From Bifidobacterium breve (lineage in GTDB: Bacteria; Actinomycetota; Acidimicrobiia; Acidimicrobiales; Acidimicrobilacustridaceae): a DNA stretch of 64,000 nt. Below, piece after piece: positions 27,184-35,555 of the stretch. Each line of letters starts with the position of its first letter. The stretch's first letter is position 1. The stretch covers positions 153,479 through 217,478 of the forward strand of contig CAMCTY010000002.1 in assembly GCA_945878725.1 (NCBI GenBank), given 5' to 3'. Under the pieces are notes generated by a model. It ran no database searches. It was not told the DNA's origin and saw only the letters and a list, made by a program, of their open reading frames with translations. Position numbers and translations under genes: made by a program.

Positions 27184-27651
27184 TCAACCTGGTTGGGCGT
27201 CGAAGGAACCGACGAGATCGACGTGACCCTCGGCTCGTTCCTTCCAGCCCGGACCGGCGATCTCGGGAGCAAGATCGAAGAGCGGCGCCATGACGAAACG
27301 ACGAGCCCGCATCCGCGGATGGGGAACTTCAAGATCAGGTTCGTTCACTTCGACGCCATCCATCCAGATGATGTCGACATCAAGTGTGCGCGGACCCCAG
27401 CGGATTGTGCGCACGCGATTCGCCGCCGCTTCGAGACGATGGCAGACCCCGAGCAATTCGCGGGCCGAAAGTTCCGTGTCGATCTCCACGATGATGTTTA
27501 GGAACGGGTCCTGATCCGAAGGCCCGCCGACCGGATCGGTTCGGTACACGGGAGACACCGCAGTGACCTCGTCAAGTGAGGCAACCGCTTCGCGCATGAG
27601 CGCCCACGAGTCACCCATGTTCGAGCCGAGGCTCAGGAATGCTCGTGTCAT
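27184..27651 (-). CDS. folK: 2-amino-4-hydroxy-6-hydroxymethyldihydropteridine diphosphokinase
   Basis: 155 residues. It has the N-terminal FLSLGSNMGD, SPVYRTDPVGGPSDQDPFLN, the catalytic RWGPRTLDVDII and VPHPRMRARRFVMAPL, all diagnostic for HPPK. It pyrophosphorylates the pterin before dihydropteroate synthase. It directly abuts folB and is followed by the DUF2520 gene, in the folE-folP-x-folB-folK operon. Confidence 0.97.
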   Translation of the reverse strand: MTRAFLSLGSNMGDSWALMREAVASLDEVTAVSPVYRTDPVGGPSDQDPFLNIIVEIDTELSARELLGVCHRLEAAANRVRTIRWGPRTLDVDIIWMDGVEVNEPDLEVPHPRMRARRFVMAPLFDLAPEIAGPGWKERAEGHVDLVGSFDAQPG

Positions 27652-28017
27652 TCAGCGAACCCGAGTGATGCACACGCCGGACGTGGCGAGAGCTTGCGGT
27701 ACCGGTGGGCGCAACTTGCGAACGGTCACGGTGACCGATGTTGCGCGGGGATCGGCCAGCACCGCGTCGGCAAGATTCTGCGCGAGATGCTCGAGAAGGA
27801 ATGGCCGGCCATTCAGGATGACGTCTTCGAGTGCTGCGGTGATCACGCCGTAGTTGAGGGTGTCATCGAGTTCGTCGGACGCGCCGGCGACCGAAAGGTC
27901 GGCGACGACGTCGACATCGACCTCGAGGGGCTGAGCCCGTTCGCGTTCTTCAGGCAGCGCGCCGCAGATGCCCGTCACGACAAGTCCCCGGAGTTCGATG
28001 CGATCGGTCGAAGCCAT
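27652..28017 (-). CDS. folB: Dihydroneopterin aldolase
   Basis: 121 residues, standard size. RIELRGLVVTGICGALPEERERAQPLEVDVDV contains the substrate Glu (GALPEER). It also has DDTLNYGVI, LLEHLAQNLADAVL and the C-terminal active-site Lys in TVRKLRPPVP (usually VRKPxPP). It cleaves dihydroneopterin to the hydroxymethylpterin. The stop directly abuts the folK start, so the two are coupled. Confidence 0.95.
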   Translation of the reverse strand: MASTDRIELRGLVVTGICGALPEERERAQPLEVDVDVVADLSVAGASDELDDTLNYGVITAALEDVILNGRPFLLEHLAQNLADAVLADPRATSVTVTVRKLRPPVPQALATSGVCITRVR

Positions 28018-28029
28018 TGATGTTCCCGT

Positions 28030-28551
28030 TCAGGCCGGCAGGTTCGGAAGCGACGCGGCGATAGCCACGAGTTCGCGACCGACGGGGCCAAGCTGGCGTT
28101 GCGTGAGGCGCTCAATCACGGTGACGGTGCTGGGCGATGTCTCAATGAGACCGTTCCAGAGGAGATAGCCGGCGATGAGTCCGCAGACCCGATCACTCAG
28201 TTCCTCCGCATGAATAAGTATGCGCTCGCCTGATTCAAACAGGGTACGAAGTTCCTTGAAGAAGGCCAGTTCGAAGATACCAACATCGTCGACGGGAATC
28301 GGTCGGTGGCGCCATACAACGCCGAGATCGTCGTAATGGCCAAGGTTCAACGGGGCGGTGATCAGGGAAATGACGCAGGTGAAACCCTGTTCACGAACCC
28401 AGATGATCTCTTCCTGACGACGCACCTTGCGATGGTTCGCGCCGTAGCCCCCCGGCCGTTCGCACACGGCAAGACGATCGGTGACGATCCAATGAAAATT
28501 GCGGGGGCGGATGCCCTGGGCCCATTTGCCCTTGCTTGCCACGGCGCTCAT
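28030..28551 (-). CDS. Dual-specificity-phosphatase-like protein lacking the catalytic Cys (pseudophosphatase)
   Basis: 173 residues. The layout follows DSP/CDKN3-like phosphatases: PRNFHWIVTDRLAVCERPGG at 16-35, IIWVREQGFTCVISLITAP at 49-67, a general-acid loop RPIPVDD (83-89), and a P-loop position ILIHAEELSDRVCGLIAGYLL around 111-131. The HCx5R motif reads H114-A115-x5-R121, so Arg and spacing are kept but Cys is Ala (GCG). Catalysis by the usual mechanism should be impossible, leaving binding of phosphate or a phosphorylated partner. The start overlaps the folP stop (ATGA) and folB follows after 12 bp, so it is an integral gene of the folate operon. Function unknown. Confidence 0.85.
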   Translation of the reverse strand: MSAVASKGKWAQGIRPRNFHWIVTDRLAVCERPGGYGANHRKVRRQEEIIWVREQGFTCVISLITAPLNLGHYDDLGVVWRHRPIPVDDVGIFELAFFKELRTLFESGERILIHAEELSDRVCGLIAGYLLWNGLIETSPSTVTVIERLTQRQLGPVGRELVAIAASLPNLPA

Positions 28552-29369
28552 GCTGCCACGACTTTGGCCGCTTGAACGGCGCTTCGGACATCATGGGCCC
28601 GAATCATGCCGGCGCCTAGGTGCATCGCCCACACTTCCGAGGCGATGGATCCGGCCAGTCGATCGTCGGGTGGAACCGAATCGGTCACGCCATCCGATTC
28701 AGCCAATATGCGTCCCAGCATGGCTTTTCGACTGATCCCGACCAGTACTGGCCATCCCAAAGCGACCACCTGATCGAGGTGAGCGAGCAGCTCAAGATTG
28801 TGCTCCGTCGTCTTCCCGAATCCGAATCCGGGATCGATCCAAATTTCTGTCACACCACCCGATTTCGCTGCGTCAGCGCGCTCGGCAAGGAACCGACACA
28901 CCTCGGCGACGACATTGTCGTAGTGCGGCTCGGCCTGCATCGTCGCCGGTTCACCTTGCATGTGCATGGCCACCCAACCGACCCCGAGTTCAGCGGCGAC
29001 CGGCCACAGTTCGGCGGAAACATCGTTGATCAGTGAGGCTCCGGCCTTCACCGCAGCTCTCGCCACCTCAGGCTTGCGGGTGTCGACGCTGATCCGACAT
29101 TCACCGGCCAGACCCTCGATCACCGGGATGACTCGTCGGAGTTCCTCCTCGAGGTCCACAGGGGCCGCTCCGGGGCGGGTCGACTCACCACCGACATCAA
29201 GGATCGATGCCCCCTCCGCCACCAGCGTGCGGCCGTGGGCGATCGCCAATGCGGGATCGAGAAAGCGGCCGCCGTCGCTGAACGAATCCGGCGTCACGTT
29301 GACGATGCCCATCACGAGGGGAACCGTCGCCGGAACTCCCACGCCGAGTCGGGGAACGACGTCAGCCAC
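28548..29369 (-). CDS. folP: Dihydropteroate synthase
   Basis: 273 residues. [20 protein letters not shown] (pterin and diphosphate loops), [57 protein letters not shown] and the C-terminal MIRAHDV give an unambiguous match. It makes dihydropteroate from pterin diphosphate and 4-aminobenzoate and is the sulfonamide target. The 5' end overlaps folE by 8 nt and the 3' end overlaps the pseudophosphatase gene by 4 nt. Confidence 0.97.
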   Translation of the reverse strand: MADVVPRLGVGVPATVPLVMGIVNVTPDSFSDGGRFLDPALAIAHGRTLVAEGASILDVGGESTRPGAAPVDLEEELRRVIPVIEGLAGECRISVDTRKPEVARAAVKAGASLINDVSAELWPVAAELGVGWVAMHMQGEPATMQAEPHYDNVVAEVCRFLAERADAAKSGGVTEIWIDPGFGFGKTTEHNLELLAHLDQVVALGWPVLVGISRKAMLGRILAESDGVTDSVPPDDRLAGSIASEVWAMHLGAGMIRAHDVRSAVQAAKVVAA

Positions 29370-29934
29370 GTTCGATGAAGCGCATGGCCTCGAATCGAGT
29401 CGCGGTGCTTTCGCGGAACAAGCCGCGGACCGCCGAGGTCACCGTCGAGGAACCGGGCTTGCGCACTCCGCGCATCGACATGCACAGATGCTCCGCCTCG
29501 ATCACGACGAGAACGCCGCGCGGCTGGAGCGTGCGTTCCATCTCGTCGGCGATCTGGGCGGTGAGACGCTCTTGAACCTGCGGACGCTTCGCGTAGGCAT
29601 CGACGAGGCGAGCAATCTTCGAGAGTCCGGTGACTCGACCGTCAGTGCCCGGGATGTAGGCCACGTGGGCCTTGCCCATGAACGGTACGAGATGGTGCTC
29701 GCACATTGACGTGAGGGCGATGTCGCGCACCATGACCATCTCGTCATGATTCGCCTCAAACATCACCTGAAGATGACTCTGCGGATCCTCGCGGAGACCC
29801 GAGAAAACCTCTGCGTACATGCGGGCGACCCGCTCCGGCGTATTCAGCAGACCATCGCGGTCGGGATCCTCACCGATGGCGATGAGGATCTCGCGGACAG
29901 CGGCAGATATTCGGGGCAGATCAACTGGGGTCAA
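29362..29934 (-). CDS. folE: GTP cyclohydrolase I
   Basis: 190 residues. [36 protein letters not shown] (zinc Cys and His), [23 protein letters not shown] and [17 protein letters not shown] (second zinc Cys) are the full FolE signature. It performs the first step of folate synthesis, GTP to dihydroneopterin triphosphate. It is followed by folP with an 8-nt overlap. The 89-bp gap upstream separates it from hpt, where mycobacteria and many other actinobacteria place ftsH. Confidence 0.97.
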   Translation of the reverse strand: MTPVDLPRISAAVREILIAIGEDPDRDGLLNTPERVARMYAEVFSGLREDPQSHLQVMFEANHDEMVMVRDIALTSMCEHHLVPFMGKAHVAYIPGTDGRVTGLSKIARLVDAYAKRPQVQERLTAQIADEMERTLQPRGVLVVIEAEHLCMSMRGVRKPGSSTVTSAVRGLFRESTATRFEAMRFIERG

Positions 29935-30023
29935 CGGAGAACGCTCCTAGCGAGGCGGATGATGAGCGGAGGTAGTTCAGCAGACGAGGCACCGAAACCG
30001 TCATCCGAGGGCCGAATCGGTGA

Positions 30024-30608
30024 TCAGTGACCGCTTCCAGGACCAATGTAGGTCCGGATGTCACCAAGATTGCGATATCGCTCGGCCACATCAAGGCCAT
30101 ACCCGACGAGAAAGGTGTTCGGAAGTCGGAAACCGACATAGCGAAGATCGGGTTCGACCTTCTGCATGCCTTCCTTCACGAGCAGCGCGCACACCTCAAG
30201 GCTGGCCGGGTTACGCGCTGCGAGGTTCTTCAGCAGGTAGTTCAGCGTCAGCCCACTGTCGACGATGTCTTCGATGACGATGACATCGCGACCGCCGAGA
30301 TCGAGGTCGAGATCCTTCACGATCCGGACGACACCGCTCGTCTTCGTCGCCGTTCCGTATGACGAGACCGCCATGAAGTCGAGTTCGAGCGGCAAGTCAA
30401 TGTGTCGGGCAATGTCGGCCATGAACATGACCGCGCCCTTAAGGACGCCGATCAGAAGTGGGGCACGGCCGGCGTAATCACGCGTGATTTCGGCACCAAG
30501 GTCGACAAGTCGCTGCTTAAGGACCGGTGCGGTGACAAGAATCTCGCCAAGATTCGGATCCTCATCCGGAAGCGGGTGATTAACGAATCGTTCGCTGTTG
30601 TCGGCCAC
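30024..30608 (-). CDS. hpt: Hypoxanthine phosphoribosyltransferase
   Basis: 194 residues. The type I phosphoribosyltransferase PRPP loop reads VIVIEDIVDSGLTLNYLL. The N-terminal APLLIGVLKGAVMFMADI and DFMAVSSYG, and the C-terminal VGYGLDVAERYRNL are typical of HPRT. It salvages hypoxanthine and guanine to IMP and GMP. It is 9 bp downstream of tilS, the common tilS-hpt pair. Confidence 0.96.
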   Translation of the reverse strand: MADNSERFVNHPLPDEDPNLGEILVTAPVLKQRLVDLGAEITRDYAGRAPLLIGVLKGAVMFMADIARHIDLPLELDFMAVSSYGTATKTSGVVRIVKDLDLDLGGRDVIVIEDIVDSGLTLNYLLKNLAARNPASLEVCALLVKEGMQKVEPDLRYVGFRLPNTFLVGYGLDVAERYRNLGDIRTYIGPGSGH

Positions 30609-30617
30609 GCGGCGAAC

Positions 30618-31529
30618 TTAGTGCAGGTTCTCGGATGGCGGAGCCGACTCGATCCGAAGTTGACCGGCAGTGCGCAAGAGTCGACGACCCGATCCGATCT
30701 CCGTGCCGACCGCCTCACCGCGCGCCACAGCCAAAACACGCTCGACCGTCGCGCCATCCGGTGGATGGCGTTCGGGATCGTCTTGTCGCAACCATTCGCG
30801 GATCGCCACGCGGGCGACTGCTGGTGTCGCGGCGGCGAGGGCGCTGGCACTGGTCGCGTCGATCTCCAGCGCCTCGACTCTGACGTGATCGGCAAGGTCG
30901 GCAAAGACCCCGGCCTGTCGAGCGAGGATGGGAACGATGTCCCTCCCGGCCACATCGGCGAGCAACGGGAGAACTTCGCGTCGGATCCGGTTACGCACGA
31001 ACGACGGATCGGTGTTGGACGGATCCATCACCGGATCGAGTCCCTCCATACGACAGACCTCTTCGGTTTCCGAGCGGCGCAGTCCGAGGATCGGATGGCG
31101 CACACCCGGGCGGATGCCGGCGAGACCGTCGGGTCCGGCACCGCGCACGAGATTCATAAGCATCGTCTCGGCCAAGTCTTCGGCGGTGTGACCAAGTGCC
31201 GCTTCCGAACTGAGCACCGCGTGTCGCGCCGTACGAGCGCGCGCCTCAAGGTTCGGACCAGGAGAGACCGCCACTGATTCCGATCGAAACTGCGCGCCGT
31301 AACGAGCCGCCGCCGCGGCCACCACATCGGCTTCGGAGTTCGAACCGGGGCGAATTCCGTGATCGACGTGGACAGCGGTGACCTGACAACCGGCGGCAAT
31401 CGCGAGCACGAGAAGTGTGAGCGAGTCGGCTCCGCCGGACACACCACACACCAGATGTTCTCCCGCGGCCGGGAAGGTGCACCGGTCGAGGAGCGCCGCG
31501 TACCGGACGGAAAGGGTGATGCCGTCCAT
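30618..31529 (-). CDS. tilS: tRNA(Ile)-lysidine synthase
   Basis: 303 residues from the ATG at 31527-31529, which lies 14 nt after the DUF2342 stop. The PP-loop is CGVSGGADSLTLL, followed by VHVDHGIRPGSNSEAD and LGHTAEDLAETMLMNLVRG. RNRIRREVLPLL is also typical. It converts C34 of the minor tRNA-Ile(CAT) to lysidine so that it reads AUA. The long C-terminal extension of E. coli TilS is missing, as in most actinobacteria. Confidence 0.95.
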   Translation of the reverse strand: MDGITLSVRYAALLDRCTFPAAGEHLVCGVSGGADSLTLLVLAIAAGCQVTAVHVDHGIRPGSNSEADVVAAAAARYGAQFRSESVAVSPGPNLEARARTARHAVLSSEAALGHTAEDLAETMLMNLVRGAGPDGLAGIRPGVRHPILGLRRSETEEVCRMEGLDPVMDPSNTDPSFVRNRIRREVLPLLADVAGRDIVPILARQAGVFADLADHVRVEALEIDATSASALAAATPAVARVAIREWLRQDDPERHPPDGATVERVLAVARGEAVGTEIGSGRRLLRTAGQLRIESAPPSENLH

Positions 31530-31543
31530 AACTGGAGCCCGGC

Positions 31544-32617
31544 TCAGCCGGCGATGGGCAGCGTTGCACCCATGCGCTCGATCCATCGATGCGGTTCGCG
31601 GATCTCAATGAGGCTCGGAAGATTGACCGGCGCTTCCCATGCGCGATCGAGAAGGGTTTGGCCGCCGGTCCGCTCGACAGCCGCGATGAACGCCTCGCCC
31701 TGCGCGTACTGGTTGAGCTTGGCCTCAAGACCGATCAGTTGCTGCAACAACTTGGCGAATCCACGCGCCGATTCGCGTCGTTGCCGCAGGACTTTTCCAA
31801 ACCGGTCGGCGCTGGGAACGAGCCCCTTGCCGGCGCGATCCATCGTTACGTCGCCGTGCCCTTCGAGCAGGCTCATCATGCCGCTCACCTGATCGAGCAC
31901 CGCTCGTTGCTCCGGCCCGGCCATGAGATTCACGAGGCCGCCGGACGCCAGCGGCTTCTCACCCGATCTCAACGCGGCGGCGATCTTTCCGAGTGATTCG
32001 CTAAGCCGCGCTGGATCTGGATCGACCGATGCGATCGTCTGGTGTACGAGGCCAATGAAGTGTTCGCGCAACCACGGAACGCCGGTGAACTGCGCGCGGT
32101 GCGTCACCTCGTGCAGCGCGAGCCACATGCGGAACTGCTCGGGAGGAAACGCGTTCTGCTTTTCGATCGCAAGCACATTCGGTCCGACGTAATAGACGAT
32201 GTCCTGATCTTGCGGATTCTCCTCCTCGACGATCAGGAGGTCGTACTGACCGAGGACGCGACCAGACATCCAGCCGAGAACGAGGCCAAGTTCAGCGCCG
32301 GCAAGTCGCGTCGTAAACGGCGCGACCCGACTTGTCGTCGCACGGTCTTCGAACCGTTCGAGTAACGGAGCCAACAGCCTCTGGAACGACGAGATGTTCG
32401 CCTTGATCCATCCGGCACGATCGGTGACCCGGGACCGGGCGGGGCCGGCCAACGATCGCAGGCCTGTCTCTTCCGCAACCAGCTCTTCGGCCCGAGCGGT
32501 GAGGCGCGCGAAATCGGGCTCGAGTGACGCGAAGTGATAGCTCTGCGCGAACGGCTCCCGACCGGAGGCACGAACGGCAACCCGTTCGGCGACTCCCCAG
32601 TCGACCGCTCCACTCAT
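31544..32617 (-). CDS. DUF2342 zinc-dependent metalloprotease-like protein
   Basis: 357 residues. The helical core contains AGAELGLVLGWMSGRVLGQYD, then the zinc motif HEVTH (in MWLALHEVTHRAQF) and a downstream EGHGDVTMD that could supply the third ligand. This is the actinobacterial family sometimes labelled F420-biosynthesis associated; the true substrate is unknown. It sits upstream of tilS, matching the Rv3626c-mesJ pair in M. tuberculosis. A 44-residue membrane protein gene precedes it by 4 bp. Confidence 0.92.
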   Translation of the reverse strand: MSGAVDWGVAERVAVRASGREPFAQSYHFASLEPDFARLTARAEELVAEETGLRSLAGPARSRVTDRAGWIKANISSFQRLLAPLLERFEDRATTSRVAPFTTRLAGAELGLVLGWMSGRVLGQYDLLIVEEENPQDQDIVYYVGPNVLAIEKQNAFPPEQFRMWLALHEVTHRAQFTGVPWLREHFIGLVHQTIASVDPDPARLSESLGKIAAALRSGEKPLASGGLVNLMAGPEQRAVLDQVSGMMSLLEGHGDVTMDRAGKGLVPSADRFGKVLRQRRESARGFAKLLQQLIGLEAKLNQYAQGEAFIAAVERTGGQTLLDRAWEAPVNLPSLIEIREPHRWIERMGATLPIAG

Positions 32618-32621
32618 GTGT

Positions 32622-32756
32622 TCAGCGCTTCGGATAGCGCGGCATGACGACCTTTTTCAGATACATGCCGATCATCCCGAGTACGACGAGGATGGATGGC
32701 ACGACAAGCGCCACCGCAATCCAAAAGGTCCAGACCTGGGCCAGAACGATTTCCAT
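32622..32756 (-). CDS. Small single-span membrane protein (44 aa)
   Basis: An ATG at 32754-32756 opens 44 codons: MEIVLAQVWTFWIAVALVV continuing through a hydrophobic stretch to MIGMYLKKVVMPRYPKR. There is one transmembrane helix (~7-33) and a basic C-terminal tail likely facing the cytoplasm. It starts 10 bp after rsrA and ends 4 bp before the DUF2342 gene, so it fits an operon exactly. I do not recognise a family. Confidence 0.65.
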   Translation of the reverse strand: MEIVLAQVWTFWIAVALVVPSILVVLGMIGMYLKKVVMPRYPKR

Positions 32757-32766
32757 GAGTGTGATC

Positions 32767-33084
32767 CTAGGCCTCGGCCGAGGGGGTGCCGTCATCGGAC
32801 CCGTTGAGCATTTCGATCTCGGCGCTCATGATGGTGAGTCGTTCGGCGATACGGATGCGGAGAGCCTCAGGGACCTCGTCGGAACGGGCCTTCGTTGAGA
32901 TGACGAGCCGAAGCTCTGCTTCGAAATCGAACGTCGCGAAACAGGGATTGCACGAATCCAGGTGACCAGCGATGAGCACCCGCTTCTCGGCGGTGAGCTC
33001 ACCATCAAGGAATGTGTAGACCTCTGCAAGCGCCTGCTCGCAGTTCGACATCTGTTGATGATCGTGATCGTCGTGAGTGGCCAT
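32767..33084 (-). CDS. rsrA: ZAS-type anti-sigma factor (RsrA/RshA-like)
   Basis: 105 residues. The zinc-binding anti-sigma pattern is present: C15, H41, C45 and C48 (in AGHLDSCNPC), equivalent to the redox centre of RsrA. The N-terminus is His/Asp-rich. It would hold SigR inactive until disulfide stress oxidises the Cys pair and releases zinc. It lies 17 bp after the cognate sigma gene, the standard sigR-rsrA arrangement. The C-terminal part is longer and more acidic than usual. Confidence 0.92.
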   Translation of the reverse strand: MATHDDHDHQQMSNCEQALAEVYTFLDGELTAEKRVLIAGHLDSCNPCFATFDFEAELRLVISTKARSDEVPEALRIRIAERLTIMSAEIEMLNGSDDGTPSAEA

Positions 33085-33101
33085 GGCAATGGTTTCTGAG
33101 C

Positions 33102-33755
33102 TCAGGCCGTTTCGGGGGGAACGACGGGGTCGGTGACGGAATTCGTAGAGAAATCGGCAGCATCCGAATCGGCAGCGTCGACCGGTTCGGAACTCCGGCC
33201 GGTGAGGCCACGCTCGAGCGCAAATTCGTATAACTGCTTCTGGAGCGATTTTCTTCCCCGATGGAGCCGACTCATGACCGTCCCGATCGGAGTGTCGAGC
33301 ATTTCGGCGATTTCCTTGTACGAGAATCCCTCGACATCGGCCAACAAGACCGCCAGACGGAACTGCTCGGGGAGGGCCTCGATCGCGTCCTTCACCTCGG
33401 AATCGGTGAACATGTCCATGAGCTCGTCCTCGGCACTGCGGCTGGCCTGGACGGCTTCAAGCCCGCCAAGACGGCGGTAGAGATAGAGATCCTCGGCTTC
33501 GTCCAGTTCGGACTCCTGGGGCCGGCGCTTCTTTGACCGGTACGAATTGATGAACGTGTTCGTGAGGATCCGATACAGCCAAGCGCGCAGGTTCGTACCT
33601 TCCTCGAATCCCCCGAAACCCCGGTAGGCCTTCAAGTAGGTCTCTTGCACGAGATCCTCGGCGTCGGCCGGGTTCCGCGTCATACGCAGCGCCGCCGAGT
33701 AGAGCGCCGGCATGAACTCCATCGCCTCGCCGGCGAATTCAGCCTGTTGTGCCAT
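33102..33755 (-). CDS. sigR: ECF RNA polymerase sigma factor, SigR/SigH type
   Basis: 217 residues from the ATG at 33753-33755. Region 2: [51 protein letters not shown]. Region 4: [20 protein letters not shown] with [15 protein letters not shown]. It is very similar to SigH of M. tuberculosis. Activity is controlled by the adjacent anti-sigma and it should drive thiol-oxidative stress genes. The start codon lies 3 nt after the 3' end of tRNA-Thr(CGT), leaving no ribosome site; ATGs at codons 12 and 15 are alternatives but would trim the sigma-2 domain. Confidence 0.95.
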   Translation of the reverse strand: MAQQAEFAGEAMEFMPALYSAALRMTRNPADAEDLVQETYLKAYRGFGGFEEGTNLRAWLYRILTNTFINSYRSKKRRPQESELDEAEDLYLYRRLGGLEAVQASRSAEDELMDMFTDSEVKDAIEALPEQFRLAVLLADVEGFSYKEIAEMLDTPIGTVMSRLHRGRKSLQKQLYEFALERGLTGRSSEPVDAADSDAADFSTNSVTDPVVPPETA

Positions 33756-33758
33756 GGG

Positions 33759-33831
33759 AGCCCGAGAGGAGAATCGAACTCCTGACCTGCTCATTACGAG
33801 TGAGCTGCTCTGCCGTCTGAGCTACCCGGGC
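33759..33831 (-). tRNA. tRNA-Thr (anticodon CGT)
   Basis: 73 nt. Acceptor stem GCCCGGG pairs with CTCGGGC (one G-T pair). The anticodon stem is GCTCA/TGAGC with loop CTCGTAA (anticodon CGT, reads ACG). The T arm contains AGTTCGATTCT, the discriminator is T and no CCA is encoded. It lies between holB and sigR on the same strand and is followed 3 nt later by the sigR ATG. Confidence 0.97.
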
Positions 33832-33846
33832 GGGGTAAGAGAACAG

Positions 33847-33876
33847 ATGCTAGCCGCGGCCCAATTTCATGAACAA
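33847..33876 (-). promoter_or_regulatory. Candidate promoter of tRNA-Thr(CGT)-sigR-rsrA
   Basis: TTGTTC (33871-33876) and TAGCAT (33847-33852) on the minus strand are separated by 18 bp, and the -10 box ends 15 nt before the tRNA. The promoter lies inside the 3' end of holB, so the tRNA-sigR unit need not depend on holB transcription. Confidence 0.55.
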
Positions 33877-34935
33877 CGCCACGAGCTGGAGCCGCTCGTT
33901 GGGGTTCCGCCCAAGATTGTCCGCGAGTGCCGATATCGCCGAAAGTGCACCGATCATGCTGAGCGGCCGCGGTGATGCCACCAACTCGTCGCGGTAATGG
34001 CGGGAAAGCTCGGTGAGTCCGGAGCGGAGCTCGTCGGTGCGATAGCGGCGGGCTTCGCGCTTGTGCTTGTCCTCCAGCATCTTTCGCCCCGATCCGCGCT
34101 CCCCGCTCGCCTTTACGCGCGCTTCGAGTTCGGCTGCTTCGAGTGCCTGTGCTTCAGTCAGGGGAACTATTGCGTCGTTGATCATGGCCAGGAGATCGTC
34201 AGCGGTTTCGACGGCGCTTGACCCGGTGCCGTTAAGACGCTGAGGCACGGCCCGCCACGCGGCGCGGCGAAGACCCAGACGTTCGTCGGTGGCGAGCAGA
34301 CGGGCACGAGTGAGGTCACCTGATGCAGCCGAAGCCGCATCCCCCGCTCGATCGGCGGCGATGCCCTCGGCGACCAGACGCTCGACGATTGCGTCATCGG
34401 AGATTGAACCAAGGTCGACCTGCACACAACGACTCGCAATGGTTACGAGATCCGGACTGATGTCGTCGGCAAGGATCAGGAAGATTGTGTTCGGAGGCGG
34501 TTCCTCGATCGTCTTGAGCAGTTTCGGCCCTGCGGTGCTGACTAGATGAAACTCGTCAAGCACGAGGATCTTGCGGCCGCCCTCGACGGAGGAGCGCGCC
34601 GCCAGCGCAATGATCTCGTTCGCCTGTTGAACGGTGATCGACGGACCGTTCCTCTCAAAGACGGTGAGATCGGGATGTGCTTCGGCAAGCGCCAAAGACG
34701 CGTGACGCACAGCTTCGTCGCCCACATGATCGACGCTCAAAAGCGCAGCAGCGAAGGCGCGCGCCAGCGCGCGCTTGCCACTTCCGTGCGGTCCCACGAA
34801 GAGGTACGCATGCACCGGCGTGTCAACGGCCGCACGAAGTTCGGCAACTGCCGAATCCTGCCCGATCACCGAACCCCACAGATCGACGCCAGCGGCTTCA
34901 GCGGGAAGCGGAGGAAAGTCGGTCAGTGTATTCAC
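33850..34935 (-). CDS. holB: DNA polymerase III subunit delta'
   Basis: 361 residues. The clamp-loader AAA+ fold has AYLFVGPHGSGKRALARAFA, VLDEFHLVSTAGPKLLKTIEEPPPNTIFLIL (sensor 1 region) and ASRCVQVDLG. The P-loop ends GKR rather than GK(S/T), and the usual zinc Cys cluster between P-loop and HPD is absent (the region reads SVDHVGDEAVRHASLALAEAHPD without Cys). It is part of the replisome clamp loader. The GTG start overlaps the tmk stop (GTGA), and tmk-holB is a classic pair. Confidence 0.93.
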   Translation of the reverse strand: MNTLTDFPPLPAEAAGVDLWGSVIGQDSAVAELRAAVDTPVHAYLFVGPHGSGKRALARAFAAALLSVDHVGDEAVRHASLALAEAHPDLTVFERNGPSITVQQANEIIALAARSSVEGGRKILVLDEFHLVSTAGPKLLKTIEEPPPNTIFLILADDISPDLVTIASRCVQVDLGSISDDAIVERLVAEGIAADRAGDAASAASGDLTRARLLATDERLGLRRAAWRAVPQRLNGTGSSAVETADDLLAMINDAIVPLTEAQALEAAELEARVKASGERGSGRKMLEDKHKREARRYRTDELRSGLTELSRHYRDELVASPRPLSMIGALSAISALADNLGRNPNERLQLVALFMKLGRG

Positions 34936-35555
34936 ACCTGCAGTTGTAGCCGCTCCGCGACCGCGGCGGACACTGCCTTTGCTACGTCATCGATGCCGGG
35001 AGTGCCATCGATGACTACCCAGCGATCCGGTTCAGCCGCGGCCTGCGCGTGGAATCCGGCAATCACCGCAGCGTGAAAACTCGCCGGCTCCGCTTCCATA
35101 CGATCGCGATCTGCACCGAGCCGCCGATCGGCTTCGTCTCCCGGGACATCAAGAAGAACGATCAGGTCGGGCCAGGTGCCACCCGTCGCCCACATCGACA
35201 ACTGTCGGATTTCTTCGATCGGCAATCCCCGCCCGAACCCTTGATACGCGATCGACGATCCTGCGAAGCGATCGGTAACGACGTGCCGGCCGCCCGCAAG
35301 TGCCGGTTCGACGAGTTCGGCAACATGCTGCGCCCGGTCTGCGGCCATCAGCAATGCCTCGGCACGCGGAGCGAGATCAACCGTGGCGGGATCGAGCACC
35401 AGTGATCGAATCTTCTGACCGATCGCCGTGCCACCCGGCTCGCGGGTCAGGAGCGCTCCGAGGGCCTCGGCGAGTCGAGCCGACTGAGTGGACTTGCCGC
35501 AGGCCTCGCCACCTTCAAATGCGATGAAGTAACCGCGCCCTTCGGACCCGCTCAC
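34932..35555 (-). CDS. tmk: Thymidylate kinase (dTMP kinase)
   Basis: 207 residues from the GTG whose last two bases overlap the MFS stop codon (GTGA). The P-loop FEGGEACGKST lies at ~12-22, then LLTREPGGTAIG, ADRAQHV, the DRFAGSSIAYQG motif and a VPGDEADRR segment. It phosphorylates dTMP to dTDP. Typical Tmk has FEGxDGxGKST, so EAC for the DGx part is a small deviation. The tight overlaps on both sides (MFS and holB) imply translation of the three as a unit. Confidence 0.94.
   Translation of the reverse strand: MSGSEGRGYFIAFEGGEACGKSTQSARLAEALGALLTREPGGTAIGQKIRSLVLDPATVDLAPRAEALLMAADRAQHVAELVEPALAGGRHVVTDRFAGSSIAYQGFGRGLPIEEIRQLSMWATGGTWPDLIVLLDVPGDEADRRLGADRDRMEAEPASFHAAVIAGFHAQAAAEPDRWVVIDGTPGIDDVAKAVSAAVAERLQLQV

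Noticed and set aside
28030..28551. Active dihydroneopterin triphosphate phosphatase in the folate operon
   Set aside because: The catalytic Cys of the HCx5R motif is Ala, so an active Cys-type phosphatase cannot be claimed.
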